Shown here piece after piece: positions 33,957-45,616 of a stretch of DNA of 64,000 nt. The stretch's first letter is position 1. Every line of letters starts with the position of its first letter. Location: contig CM056874.1 of NCBI GenBank assembly GCA_029876055.1, positions 3,410,001-3,474,000 of the forward strand, in the 5' to 3' direction. Under the pieces are notes generated by a model, which had not been told where the DNA came from, ran no database searches, and was given only the letters and a program-made list of their open reading frames with translations. The translations under genes were made by a program, and so were the position numbers. The DNA is from Madurella fahalii. Lineage: Eukaryota; Ascomycota; Sordariomycetes; Sordariales.

Positions 33957-34445
33957 ATGTCCATGTTCAGGGCCAAGAAGCTAGACCTCGGGTGCTTCAC
34001 CAACATCAAGATCATCCGGGACCACTCGAAGCGGAAGGCCTTTGAAGCCGCCGAGCCCGAGAGGTGCGTCGCGCAATCCCCGTCGTTAACCCTCTATACC
34101 CTCTCTGGACCAAACCGGAATCACTGACGGCCAGGCAACAAAAACAACAGGCAAGCCCTCCGCTACATCGTCCGCAACACGACGCTCCCCGCCCGGACGC
34201 GCGCCATCGCCCAGCTGCAGCTGACCCAGATGCACTGCTACACGCGTCCGACCCAGATCCGGAACCGGTGTATCCTCGGCGGGAAGGGGAGAGGTGTGCT
34301 GAGGGCATTCAAGATGTCAAGAGTATGTGTGCGCTCGTGTTTGTGACTGGCAGATCTTGGCCTTGGCTAACTTTTATTCCAGTACAACTTCCGTATGGAG
34401 GCGCTCGCAGGTAACTTACCCGGCGTCAAGAAAGCTAGTTGGTAA
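33957..34445 (+). CDS. mrp2: mitochondrial ribosomal protein uS14m (Mrp2)
   Basis: Protein of the small mitoribosomal subunit, needed to translate mitochondrial mRNAs. Three exons, 33957-34063, 34151-34322 and 34383-34445, join to give 113 aa, the usual length. The translation matches the family throughout: MSMFRAKKLDLGCF, IRDHSKRKAFE, ALRYIVRNTTLPARTRAIAQ, MHCYTRPTQIRNRC and the ending LPGVKKASW. Two AG acceptors compete at the end of intron 1; only the second (AACAACAG) keeps the conserved ERQALRY frame. It is divergent from U2 snRNA and convergent with lipoyl synthase, another mitochondrial gene. Confidence 0.95.
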
Positions 34446-34792
34446 AAGGAGGCAGTTTGGGGACGGCAATGCGGCGGAATGGCACGCGACCTACGGTTAG
34501 ACGGATTGGGCGGCCCAGGGGGCGGGAGCCGGGAAAGGCCTCGTTCGGCCCTAACGAACGTGTAGATGTTGAATGGACGGGACCCGAGACATCCGGATCC
34601 CCATCTGTATGTTTACGTATTGTATATGTACAATCTTTGTGATAATATAAACGCATGATGATAATTTTTCCTGTTGCTTCCTAACTCCGGATCCCATGCG
34701 GTCCCAACCAAACCAGTTTATTATACCCATGTGTATGATGGTGTGTGAAACGCCATTCCAAAATGTTGAAGATGCTTTTTGCCGAAGAACTC
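34446..34792. other. spacer between convergent mitochondrial genes
   Basis: 3' flanks of uS14m and lipoyl synthase. No further gene seen. Confidence 0.5.
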
Positions 34793-36010
34793 CTACAAAG
34801 CCTTGCTGCCTACCTCCTCGGCCGCGACTGCCTGGCCGAGACTCTCCGTTGACATGGCCTTCTCGCCGGCCCGCTTCCTCAAAACGTTCTCGATGAACGC
34901 CTCGCCGGCTTTGTAAGACGACCGTACGAGAGGACCGCTGGCGCAGTACAGGAAGCCCATATCGAGCGCCCGCTGCCTCCAGAGGTCGAATTCTTCGGGC
35001 GTGACGTACCGCTCGACCTTGAGATGCCGCTTGGTTGGGCGCATGTACTGACCAAAAGTGACGACGTCCACCTCGACCTTTCTTAGTTCTAGCGACTATG
35101 TCAGCAATCTACCGCTTCGTCCTTTGGCGGAATAGAAAATCTTACCCCTCAAGGTATCCCAAATCTCCTCTTCCGTCTCCCCGAGACCAAGCATGATACT
35201 CGTCTTGGTGATAATCCTCTCCTTCCCCCTCACCGCCTTGACATGCTCCAGCACCTTCAAGCTCTGCCTGAAGGTCGCCCTCCGGTCGCGCACGTACGGC
35301 GTCAGCCCCTCCACCGTCTCGACGTTGTGCGCGTACACATCCAGCCCGCTCTCGGCCACGATCTTGACCATCTCCAGATCGCCGCCAAAATCCCCCGTCA
35401 GCGCCTCCACCAGCAGCGTCGGCTTCTTGGCCTTGATGCGCCGGATCGTCTCGGCAAAATGCCGCGCCCCGCCGTCGGCGAGGTCGTCCCGGTCCACGCT
35501 CGTCAGGACCACGTAACCGAGCCCCCAGCGCGCCAGCGCCTCGGCCGTGTTCTCGGGCTCGTGCGGGTCGAGCGGCGGCGGCTTGCGGCTCGTCTTGACG
35601 CTGCAGAAGCGGCACCCGCGCGTGCACGTGTCGCCCATCAGCATGATGGTCGCCGTGGCCGCCGCCTTGCTGTTGCCGCCCCAGCACTCGCCAATGTTGG
35701 GGCAGCGCGCCTCCTCGCACACCGTGTGCAGGTTTAGCCCGCGCAGGTCAGCCTTGATCTTGGCAAAGTTGTGGCTGGTCCCGGCCGAGGGGATGGGCGT
35801 CTTGAGCCACTCGGGCAGGCGCGTGATGGTGCGCTTGCGCCCTTCCGGGCCGACGGTGGCGGTCCGGGGGGCGTAGGCTTCGCTTGGAGACAGAGGAGAC
35901 GAAGGGGAGGCGATGAAGTCGGAGAATGGCGCTACGGTGGTATCTTTGAAGTAAGTCGGGCGCGGCTTGGTCCCGCTGCTGGGGTTTGGTGATGGAGATG
36001 ACGGTGTCGT

Positions 36011-36041
<31 letters not shown>

Positions 36042-36151
36042 TCGGACGGGGACGGAACTGTGGCGTAGGCGCGGGATGAGAAGGCGACGGCTCGCGCTAC
36101 TGAGCGCCGCAGGGGCGCCTGTATCCGCTGCAGCGGGACTGGAGAGGCCAT
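34793..36151 (-). CDS. lip5: lipoyl synthase, mitochondrial
   Basis: Radical-SAM enzyme that inserts two sulfurs into protein-bound octanoyl groups, the last step of lipoate cofactor formation for pyruvate and 2-oxoglutarate dehydrogenases and the glycine cleavage system. Two exons, 36151-35146 and 35088-34793, give 433 aa. The N-terminus is a mitochondrial presequence (Arg-rich, then RAYAT), followed by a poly-Gln run at about 39-47. Both iron-sulfur motifs are present: C145-x4-C150-x5-C156 (CEEARCPNIGEC) for the auxiliary cluster and C176-x3-C180-x2-C183 (CTRGCRFC) for the radical-SAM cluster. The C-terminus has FGQYMRPTKRHLKVERYVTPEEF and GFLYCASGPLVRSSYKAGE. The intron ends with two close AG sites; the CTAG at 35089-35092 keeps the family frame. 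Confidence 0.96.
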
Positions 36152-37307
36152 TGTGCTGCGATATATCGGTATTGTCGGAGGAATTGGTCGGCAGGCAGGT
36201 CTTGCTCGTTTATCGGCTAAGACCGGCGGTTGGCGTTGATGGCTGCTGCGCAGAAAAATGGCTCCGGTCCAGGCGCCGGATTTGACATCTCGGCATCATT
36301 GGATAGGTAAGGGTTAGGGTTGTACGTGTTCTTTCTAGGACCTGGCAACTATCGACAAAGTCACTCCTGGCGAATTAGAGGACGAGGGTTAGCAACCATC
36401 TTCCCCGCCATATTATTCTGAAGAGGTCTCATCGCCAAAATCATTGCTAAGAGCGCATCGAACTATCTCCAGAGATGCTGCTTCAGGCAGAATGTGGGAA
36501 ACCGTCCCGACCGCCTGCTGCCGGGAAAAAGGTATTGGACGGTGATGAAACCGAGCTGCGACAAAACCGAGTGATCCTTGCTTCTTATTCGTGGGAAAGC
36601 GCCATGGCCTGGGGACCTGCCGTTGCAATCGCCGGCCGACGAGGTAGAAGCTACGGCTCTGCCAATTTTTCGCCCAGGTGTGGCTGATGGTCTGGTGCTG
36701 ACGACATCCAAGCAATCTGGTCTGGGGAACAGCGGCCGCCATAGCTTCCAACAACCTGGCTGGACATGAGGTGTGAAGCATATCGCACATATTGATTGAA
36801 GAAAGGAATAAAGACGGAGGCGATGCGTAAAAACTCAGAACGTGGCTTGAATCGCAGCATTTGAGATCAGACAAAGCACATGTCGCCGAGCGGTTGTTTA
36901 GCCCAGCGACTTGGCAGAGGATCAGTCGCGGCGGGTCTTCTCGCAATGCTTGGAATCTTGGATACGAGTGGCTGCGCCTGTAAGCGGGCTAACTAACAGC
37001 TCGCCTCTTTGATTACGCGCAGAACTGTTAGACAGGCAGTGGCTGGGGGTTAGTAATTTTAGTGCAGTGGCCACGCAGCGGCGTTCCCTGGTCAGGCCGG
37101 CTTGTCTCCCGCCTGCGCAAAACAAGTCGCAACCGCCGCTCGAGCAACCTCCGTCATTCCACCCACTCTCCACGAACTTCTCAACATAATATCCCATCGC
37201 TCGTCACCTGCGCGCCGAATCTCCAGCGATATTCACGTTCTGCAACTTCGCCGCATAGTACCGATCGTTCCGCAAGCCGTCGTTACAAGCCATCCTCAAC
37301 AATCAAG
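36152..37307. other. divergent promoter region between lip5 and snc1
   Basis: No supported gene. A minus-strand frame at 36413-36946 shows no domain or splice context. The last about 150 bases before 37308 look like a fungal 5' leader. Confidence 0.5.
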
Positions 37308-38211
37308 ATGTCTTCCGAGCCGTACGACCCGTACATCCCCAGCGGACAGGGCCAGGGCCAGGGGAACTCTAGGACGCAACAGATTCAAGCGGTGGGTTTT
37401 TGGCTTTCTTTTTGACATAGCAATATTTTTTGATGGGCTGGGGAACCAACATGTGATGGGCTCGATGCTTCCGTTATCGCGGCCCGAGTCCTCGACGGAC
37501 AACGTCATCGTCAGCTTTTCGCCGACCGACGACCATTTCGCCATACCGTCGCGGAATCGGCCGTATTCTGTGTGAACAGGTCTGGCCTTGAACCGGCCGC
37601 GATGGTCTGTCAAGAAATGAAAGACCGGCTAGCACTATCGCGAGCATGGATCCATGCGCAATGGCCCTCAATGTCGTGGAAGCTCTTATTTGATGACCTC
37701 GCGGTATCCAATCGCGGGGATCAGCAGCTCAGCGTGCAAAAATGCCGCGACGTTGACGGGGACTCGGACGGGGACGCAGCTGCTCTCCGGCTGCCTGGGT
37801 ATTACAGCATTGATCATGGGGGCCTTGACTGACTTGATTTCCAGCAAATTGATGATACCGTTGGTGTAATGCGTGAGAACCTCAGCAAGGTTGCCGAACG
37901 TGGCGAGGGTCTCGACAGTTTGCAAAACAAGACGGACGACCTGGCCACTTCAGCTCAGAGCTTCCGCCGCGGCGCGAACCAAGTCCGCAAAAAGATGTGG
38001 TGGAAGGTAGGCGGACCCCCAATACCCACTTACATGACAGAATATTGACTGTGTTTCCTAGGACATGAAGATGCGCATCTGGCTGATTGTTGGCATCGTT
38101 GTCCTTCTCGCCATCATTATCATTCCAACTGGTATGTGCCGCAACCCACTCTCCTTCTTCATACCCAAGACTGTGCTGACGAAACTGCTAGTTGTCCACT
38201 TCAAGGGCTAA
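37308..38211 (+). CDS. snc1: synaptobrevin-type v-SNARE (Snc1/SybA)
   Basis: R-SNARE of secretory vesicles that pairs with plasma-membrane t-SNAREs to drive exocytosis and recycling, important for hyphal tip growth. Four exons, 37308-37391, 37845-38006, 38062-38131 and 38192-38211, give 111 aa. The first exon is a short Gly/Gln-rich head (MSSEPYDPYIPSGQGQGQG). The SNARE motif follows (QIDDTVGVMRENLSKVAERG, then LDSLQNKTDDLATSAQSF) with the central Arg in VAERGEGLDSL. Next come RRGANQVRKKMWWKDMKM and a C-terminal anchor (IWLIVGIVVLLAIIIIP). Intron 1 is 453 nt, much longer than the 50-60 nt typical of this window. Confidence 0.94.
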
Positions 38212-39494
38212 TGTCAGCTACGATGGCCAAGGGGCGGCTTGGGGAAATTACGGAACCGGATTTCGCACGTGATTAGCATTCGCGCGGAATGGGAATTGTG
38301 CTCGTCCGGGATTATGATATTTGGGAGTTTCTTTTTTTTTTCTTTGATTTGCGGTTCCCTGGCGGTTTGCACAGTCTGGGAGTTCTCCGCTCGGCGTTGC
38401 CTGGGACCCCCAGTCTAGGAGCGATGATGGCTCCTCACTGGTAAATGTACCTGTACTTATGATGAAGCGGAGGAGTGGTTTCCCCAATGCGGTTAATTCA
38501 GATGGCAGTTACGATGAGTTTATCGATATATCATCTCCCCCACGTCGTAGGAAATGGCGCAACCCCGCCGCTCTGTCAACACGGGTGAGGCATCTTGTAT
38601 CCCAGCATAGCAGGAGAAATACCGACCACGGGAAAGAGTATTGCGTGTGAAGAGGGCTTCACCGTTTTCAACCGCAACTTATACCCAACTCGAGATCCAA
38701 CACCAATCAAGTGCCACTCGTCTTATGAGCTGGTTCGATGGTCCAAGGCCACGGGCCTGATCATCTTCGATCTGATAAGATAAAACTTGGGGCCATACGC
38801 TCCACACCAGTCCGACACATGGGCTTCGATTGAGCTGGGGAAACCCGCACGTCCTGGCTTGGCATTTGATGGTGAGTTAGGGGTGACACCTCCGCGGGCT
38901 GAACTGCGCCCGTTTGAGGAAGCCAATGGTGGCCTGACCAGGGACTGCACGTATTCGCAAGAGTCGGCCAAGTCCAGGGGTCGAGCATAATATCCAAAAC
39001 CTTGGAAAAGGATGCATATTTGAAGTATCGTTGCAGTCTTCCAATAGTGGCCGAAGTCGCTCCACACCAGCTACGCAGTTGGGGCGGGTGCATTTCCCCT
39101 CCGAAGCGGTTTCGGTCTCAATATTTTTTTTTTGCCTTGGTGCCCCTCCACCGCTGCTTGGCTTGACAGACCGACACTTGCAGCGCCGAGATTTAAAGTC
39201 CAGGAACCACCACCGACTCCGGCCTGCTTCCGGCTGAGCCCTCGTGCCCATTGACGTTTGCTAGGGCCTCCGCCTCTCTCTGTCTTTTGCTACCTCGGGC
39301 TTACTGCCGTCAATGGTAGGCCGGCTCGCCGCAATTGACTCATCCGAGATCCACTTGCAGTCGCCTGCCACCCACCGCCTTCTGGTTTTCTCACGAGGGA
39401 GACTTTCTACCTCGCCTTTTGCTGACCGGCACGTCTTCTCCTCCAACGGCACCCCAGCTCACGTCCGCCGAGAAGGCCACTTCTAGCTTTGAGA
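38212..39494. other. intergenic region upstream of arg-6
   Basis: Contains the snc1 3' flank and the arg-6 promoter with a CPC1-type site. No other gene. An open frame from ATG 39313 to TAG 39486 ends 8 nt before the arg-6 ATG; whether it is transcribed depends on the start site. Confidence 0.5.
39336..39342 (+). promoter_or_regulatory. CPC1/Gcn4-type site TGACTCA upstream of arg-6
   Basis: TGACTCA is the consensus bound by Gcn4 of yeast and CPC1 of Neurospora, which raise amino-acid biosynthesis on starvation. It lies 152 nt before the arg-6 start codon, a typical distance. A 7-mer occurs by chance, but position and gene function make this match credible. Confidence 0.65.
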
Positions 39495-42200
39495 ATGCTC
39501 TCCGCCTGTGCCGTTGCACTCAGGGCCGGTGCGCGCCGCAGCGTGCGCCGGTTGCCGGCCAGGTCCCGCGCCCTTCCCGCCGCTCTCCGCCGTCAACGGC
39601 CATTCTCGTCGTCCGCAGCCCGAGCGACCGATCTGAGCACCAGGGGCATGATTGTGCAGACCCTCTCATCTGTGGGGTCTAAGCGGGAGGTCCAGCAGTA
39701 CCTGTCGCTCTTCACATCCGTTTCGTCGCAGCGCTTCGCCGTCATCAAGGTCGGCGGCGCCATTCTAACCGACTATCTCGACGAGTTATGCTCCAGCTTG
39801 GCCTTTCTCTACACCGTTGGCCTCTCTCCCGTCATCGTTCATGGCGCCGGGCCCCAGCTCAACAGTCTTCTCGAGCAGGCCGGTGTCGAGCCTCAATTCG
39901 AGGAAGGCATCCGCGTGACGGACGCCAAGACGTTGCGCGTAGCGCGCGACCTCTTCCTGCAGGAGAACCTCAACTTGGTAAACAAGCTGGAGGAGAAGGG
40001 TGTGCACGCGCAGCCTCTGACGACCGGCATGTTCAGGGCCGAGTATCTGGACAAGAACAAGTGGGGATACGTCGGCAAGATCACCGGTGTTAACAAGCAG
40101 TCAATCGAAACAGCGATTAACAATGGCTATCTGCCCATCCTTACCTCCATGGCCGAGACCGACGATGGCCAGATTCTCAATGTCAACGCCGACGTCGCTG
40201 CCGCCGAGTTGGCCCGTGCCCTCGAGCCCCTGAAGGTGGTGTATCTCTCGGAGAAGGGCGGTTTGTTTGATGCTGCGGGACAGAAGATCTCCGCCATCAA
40301 TCTGGACGAGGAGTACGAACACCTCATGTCCCAGTCGTGGGTCAAATACGGCACTAGGTTGAAGATCAAGGAGATCAAGGAGCTGCTGGATACTCTGCCG
40401 AGGGCGACTAGTGTCGCTATTATCCACCCCGGGGAGCTCCAGAAGGAGCTCTTTACCGATTCCGGTGCCGGAACTCTCATTCGACGTGGCAGCAAACTCC
40501 TCTCAGCCACTGGTCTCTCCGACTTCAAGGACCTCGAGGCTCTGAAAGCGGTGCTGATCCGGGATCGCGAGGGCCCAGATGCGACGGCCACAGTGGAGAA
40601 GTACCTTGAATTTCTAGGCGAGAACAAATTCAAGGCGTATTACGACGGGCCGATGAACGCTCTTGCGATAGTCTTGCCAGCGAGCAACGGGCGTCAGGCG
40701 ACGCTCGCCACCCTGACTATCACCAAGTCTGGGTGGCTGACGAATGTCGCTGACAACATTTTCACCGCGCTTCGCAAGGAGCACCCCCAGCTTGTCTGGA
40801 CCGTCAAGGAGGACGATGAGAATCTCGGATGGTTCTTCGACAAGGCTGATGGCAGCGTCACGCGAAATGGTGATGTGATGTTCTGGTACGGCATTGAGAA
40901 CGGCGATGAGATCGTGCAGTTGATGAAGGACTTCACCCAGAACGGCAGAGCCATGCTTGGCGACTCCAACCTTGAGTCCCGGCTGCACCGTGCTGCGAAG
41001 AACGGATCCAGGCCTGCGGTTCAGCAGATTCAGCAGGCTCGGGGCTATTCCACGCTAGCTCGCCGACCTATCCTCTCAACCCCTGTCTTCGGGCAGACTA
41101 GCCGGAGGGGGTATGTTACCCAGACGAACCCGAACCCGCCGTATGGGAAGAAGAACGCATCAAAATCGCAGCCCGCAAGGGTAGCGCTCATCGGAGCTCG
41201 CGGCTATACCGGCCAGGAGCTCATCCGTCTGCTTGACTCTCACCCGAACATGGACCTCCGACACGTCTCGTCCCGCGAGCTCGCAGGCAAGAGGCTCGAG
41301 GGCTACGACAAGCGGGAGGTCATTTACGAAAACCTCAGTCCCGAGGATGTCCGGGATATGGAGAAGCGGGGCGAGATTGACTGCTGGGTCATGGCCCTTC
41401 CCAACGGTGTGTGCAAACCGTTTGTCGAGGCCGTTTGGGAGGGCCAGAAGGGCTCGGACCACAAGAGCGTCATTGTGGACCTTTCGGCCGACTACCGTTT
41501 TGACAACACGTGGACCTACGGTCTCCCTGAGCTCGTTCAGAGGTCCAACATTACGCAGGCCACTCAGATCGCCAATCCCGGCTGCTACGCCACGGCCGCG
41601 CAGCTCGGCATCGCACCGCTCGTAGAGCACCTCGGCGGCATGCCCCACGTGTTTGGTGTCTCTGGCTACTCTGGCGCCGGCACCAAGCCGTCCCCCAAGA
41701 ACGACGTCAGCGTCCTCACAGATAACATCATGCCTTACAGCCTGACCGGGCATATCCACGAGCGCGAGGTCAGCAGCCAGCTCGGCGCCCAGGTGGCCTT
41801 CATCCCACACGTTGCCGTCTGGTTCCGGGGCATCCACCACACCATCTCGATCCCGCTCAACAAGACCATGACCTCGCGCGACATTCGCCAGATCTACCAG
41901 GACAGGTACGCCGGCGAGAAGCTCGTCAAGGTGGTCGGCGAGGCACCGCTGGTCAAGAACATTAGCGGGAAGCACGGTGTTGAGATTGGCGGTTTCGAGG
42001 TCGACAAGACAGGGAAGCGGGTGGTTGTCTGCGCCACCATTGACAACCTCCTGAAGGGCGCTGCGACTCAATGTCTACGTAGGTTTTGCCGGTACTCTCT
42101 TTTTACAAACCTGACCTTTCGGTTGTGCTAACGCTGCATCTCAGAAAACATGAACCTCGCACTAGGCTACGCTGAGTATGAGGGCATCCCTGTCATGTAA
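39495..42200 (+). CDS. arg-6: acetylglutamate kinase / N-acetyl-gamma-glutamyl-phosphate reductase precursor
   Basis: Mitochondrial precursor carrying steps 2 and 3 of arginine synthesis (ATP-dependent phosphorylation of N-acetylglutamate, then NADPH reduction to the semialdehyde). It is normally cleaved into two enzymes after import. Two exons, 39495-42078 and 42145-42200, give 879 aa. Order: an Arg-rich presequence (MLSACAVALRAGARRSVRRL); the kinase at about 60-350 (FAVIKVGGAIL, VIVHGAGPQLN, VYLSEKGGLFD); an acetyltransferase-like DUF619 domain at about 360-510 (YYDGPMNALAIVLPA, VMFWYGIENGDEIVQLMKDF); a basic linker likely holding the cleavage site; and the reductase from about 560 (VALIGARGYTGQELIRLL). 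The active-site Cys is at about 697 in NPGCYAT. Expression is probably under cross-pathway control, given the TGACTCA site upstream. Confidence 0.97.
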
Positions 42201-43361
42201 TCACCCCTGCCCTCTTTCCATCAACCGTACATATTCCTTGCTCTTTGGGTGGGGGGTTTTGGTCCGTCCGAGACATTGGAAAGTTTCATTACACTGTCAG
42301 TCACACGGCACTCGTCACAGCGGGCACATTTTTATCTCATAGTCCCATACATTCATGTTGCTGCATCACGCAGGGCCACGGTTCTTCCTTATTTTGTCTT
42401 ATCCTTTTTTTTTTTTTTTTTCCCCTTCTTTTTCTTTCCTTGGGAGTTTGGCGGCGGGAACTTTTTAAAACGGGTTCGGCTGTGTGGCAGTTCACGAGTA
42501 GCCTATTTGGTCTGCGAGGCGGCCGGTTTGTATATACAATAGTAGCTGCAAGTAAGACTGAAGACGCGCGGGAGTTTTGAGAGTCCCAGGAGTTCCGAAT
42601 GGTTAGATGCTATAGACGAGATCACTGGGGATTCCCCTTTACTGGGATGGTGATGGGTGCTTGAGTGAGAGCGGGTCCGGGGTTCTGCTATATTCTGCTG
42701 GTGTCTTTCGTGGTGCTGGGAATTGCTCGGTCGTTGATTCTTACTTACTAGCTTGCCGTATATGGCCTTTGCTGTTCGTTGCCCTGTTGTTTGAAGCAAG
42801 CCTCAGGTGCCGGGTTACTACTTACTAGTAATAGAATGAGGACCGATAGCTGCAATACCACAGACTGATAGGAAGGGGGGGGCGGGCGCGGAATGAGCTG
42901 TAGCGTGCCAACTATGCGCGTAGGACATACCATCGTCAGCAGCAAAGGGCCTCCCCTGTTCCCCACGTTAGGCTGAAAAAAAGTGAGATGGGTCGAGGGA
43001 GGATGATAATGAGACTTGGCCTGGTGGATGGCGCGGTGGGTTCGTCGAATACGTCTGCCCCAGAGACCAGTTAGCCATAGGTTCTCGGCACAACGATTGA
43101 AGGGTCTCTGTCTCTTGTTGATCAAGTGCAGTTTTGCTGCTCTTGAGTCAAATATCCATCCGTGACCTGCGTCTCGCTGGTTGATCCCATATTGTATCGC
43201 AAAGCACTGCCAATATTTCATGTTCTTTTCATGTTCTTTTCTTTTCCCTTTTTTTTTTTTTTTTTTTTTTGTTTCTTATTTTTAGACGGTTGCTCTTCTC
43301 TCCGTTCCCGATTTCCTTTTATTGTCTTCTACCCCCTTCTACCGCCCTTTTTGTGCTAATC
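42201..43361. other. spacer between convergent genes, T-rich tracts
   Basis: 3' flanks of arg-6 and the RCC1 gene. Long T-runs at 42404-42421 and about 43250-43270. No gene seen. Confidence 0.5.
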
Positions 43362-44891
43362 CTAACTCCCTACGCTTGAAGCAGCAACTTCTCCAACCAT
43401 GCTGAACTGGGCACCGGTACCAACCCAGACAATCTGTTTGCCGCTGATCGAATCATGACGAAGGGGGGCTGCAACTTCCACTTCCTCGCCCTTTTGCCCG
43501 AGCTGCTTGGTCAGATTGAGGCCCCAGGTGTAGACTTGGTGATCCACCGCGACCGCAAGACTATGCTCGCTCGCTGCTGCAATAGAGAGCGGCACAATTC
43601 CTTCGACAGCGGTTGGGAGCTTGAGGAAACTCGGCTCATATCGGGTGGAAGAGTGGTGGACAATGGAGGGTTTTGCTATTGCGTCGATTTTCAGACCAGT
43701 AGCAAATGAGAAGAGACGACCCCAAGTGAGACATTTCCCGTCCTCAGTTGCCGCAATCGTATGGAACTTGCCGCCGGTGATTCGGGTGATACGACCAAAC
43801 TCCTGCAGGCTTTTGATACGGCCCGGAGTGGGGATAAAAACGGCACTTTTGAAGTCAGATTCGACCTCACCATCAATGTCGATGACTCCTATCTGCCCAG
43901 CGTTGTTGAAGCCCCAACCGTACACGGCGCCCGTGCGCTCGATTGCAAACGAATGGCTCGGGCCAGTACCAATGTCGACAATGTTGCTCAAACTGGGGAT
44001 TTTGCGGGGGATGAGCCAGTCTTTCTTCCAGTCCGCGACTCTGAAGGAAAAGCGGCGGCCGAGCTGACCCTCAGATCCCTTGCCCCATGTATAGACGGAG
44101 CCGTCAACTGTGAGCGCCAGAACGTGGTTGCTTCCACAGCAGATTTTCATAACTCCATTGAGCGAAGGAATCAGGGCTGGCTGGAACTGCACCGCGACGG
44201 TGGACGAAAACGCCAGTTCGCCATCGTTTGACTACGAACCCGTTAGCGAATCAAGCGAAACTCATGACACTAAGGAGTACCGGCGTACCCTGAAAGTACC
44301 CCATCCGTACACAAGACCGGTGTTGGTTAGCGCAAACGTGGCGTTATCGGCGGCAGCCACTTGTGTGAAGATGATGTCGGCGGGGAGGCTGCTCATGTTG
44401 ACTGCCGACGGGGTGGATTCCTTCGGGTTCAGCTCGCCCTCCCCATCGCCTTCGCCATCGCTGTTGTTATCGTCTGCGTCCACCATGGCGGCCTCCCAGG
44501 ATGTGTCACGTCCCAGTGCGCCGTGGTCGTTGACTCCCCAGGTGAGGATCCGATTGTCAAGTGTGAGGGCAGCTCCGTGCATGGCGCCGAGAGAGACCTG
44601 AACCACACCCACAGAGCCAGAGAGGTAAGGGTTTAATCGAGGCCGCGAGACATTTCCCGATTTGACCGAAGGCCCCAACCCCAGCTCGCCGCCGCTGTTC
44701 GCACCGAAGGCATAGATGTTAAGCGGCTCAGTGGGCCTCTCGGTGAGAGCGGGTTTTGGAGGTTCGGGGCGTGATATCGTCTGGCGCTTTTTTTGGGCCA
44801 GCGTCGCGACGCCGTCATCTTCTCGCGTTCTCTTGGAGCCCGTTCTTTGCTTCCTTGCAGCCGAAGCAGCCGCCTTTCCCGTAGGCGCCAT
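43362..44891 (-). CDS. RCC1-type Ran guanine nucleotide exchange factor
   Basis: Chromatin-bound exchange factor that loads Ran with GTP in the nucleus and so sets the direction of nuclear transport (Prp20/Srm1 in budding yeast, Pim1 in fission yeast). Two exons, 44891-44289 and 44231-43362, give 490 aa. The start MAPTGKAAASAARKQRTGSK gives a basic, nuclear-localising N-terminus. RCC1 blades are clear: IYAFGANSGGELGLG, RILTWGVNDHGALGRD, LVYGWGTFRSNDGELAFS, SVYTWGKGSEGQLGRR, AVYGWGFNNAGQIGV, KCLTWGRLFS and QVYTWGLNLTKQLGQ. Blade 2 has an acidic insert (DDNNSDGEGDGEGE), also seen in fungal relatives. The upstream gene, QPRT, is divergent. Confidence 0.93.
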
Positions 44892-45616
44892 CCTGTCTAG
44901 CGAGTGATAGCAGAAAAATAAGTAAGTAAAAAATCGGGTTATGGAATGAATGGTCACGAAGGAAATAAATGGCGAGGTTTGCGCCTGGGATGGTTGGTAA
45001 TCATCATTTCGATGATGTCCGATGTACATCGGACTCCTGGCTGTTGCCTGCTACTGCCGGACTTGGCCGCGCCGTTCCGGGCCAGCACAATTCAACCTAA
45101 TGCGCCACATTTTTGGCTCTCGAGCATCCTTGCTAACACCTACGTTCTTGTGCGCGGGTTGCTTAAGGATGAGTGACGGACGGTCGGCGCCAATTGAGTG
45201 AAAGAAGAGAGAGAAGAGAGAAGAGAGCAGAGAGGAGAGGACAAAAGGTGGAGCCTCATGGCTCCAGAATGCCGGGCTCTGGCGTTAAGCAATCCCGCGG
45301 TAATTTACCCGCAAAGCGCCCCTCCTCCGCCCCTCCATCATCTGCGTTGCCCTCTCCCCGCCCCTTAAAGGTCGCCGAGAGTCATATCGTCGATTGAATT
45401 ATTGCCATACCCGATTACTCGCTTCCCGTGGTTCACTTCGCCCTCCCAATCGGGCCGCTCCGAGATTTCTGAAGCGAGCCCACCCTCCCACCAGGCTGCG
45501 TCGGTCGTCCCGTCACTGCTCACGAGTGTTGAAGAGCGCGGCATCGCCATAGTGATCTTTCGATTTACAGTCCTGCCCACTTCCGTTGCAGTCGTACACA
45601 CGGGAACGGTCACATC
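44892..45616. other. divergent promoter between RCC1 and QPRT genes
   Basis: No gene. AGAG-rich tract at about 45205-45240 and C-rich stretches before the QPRT start. Confidence 0.5.

Noticed and set aside
37686..37835. C/D snoRNA in the long snc1 intron (TTGATGA and CTGA)
   Set aside because: Boxes are imperfect, about 140 nt apart, and no terminal stem joins them.
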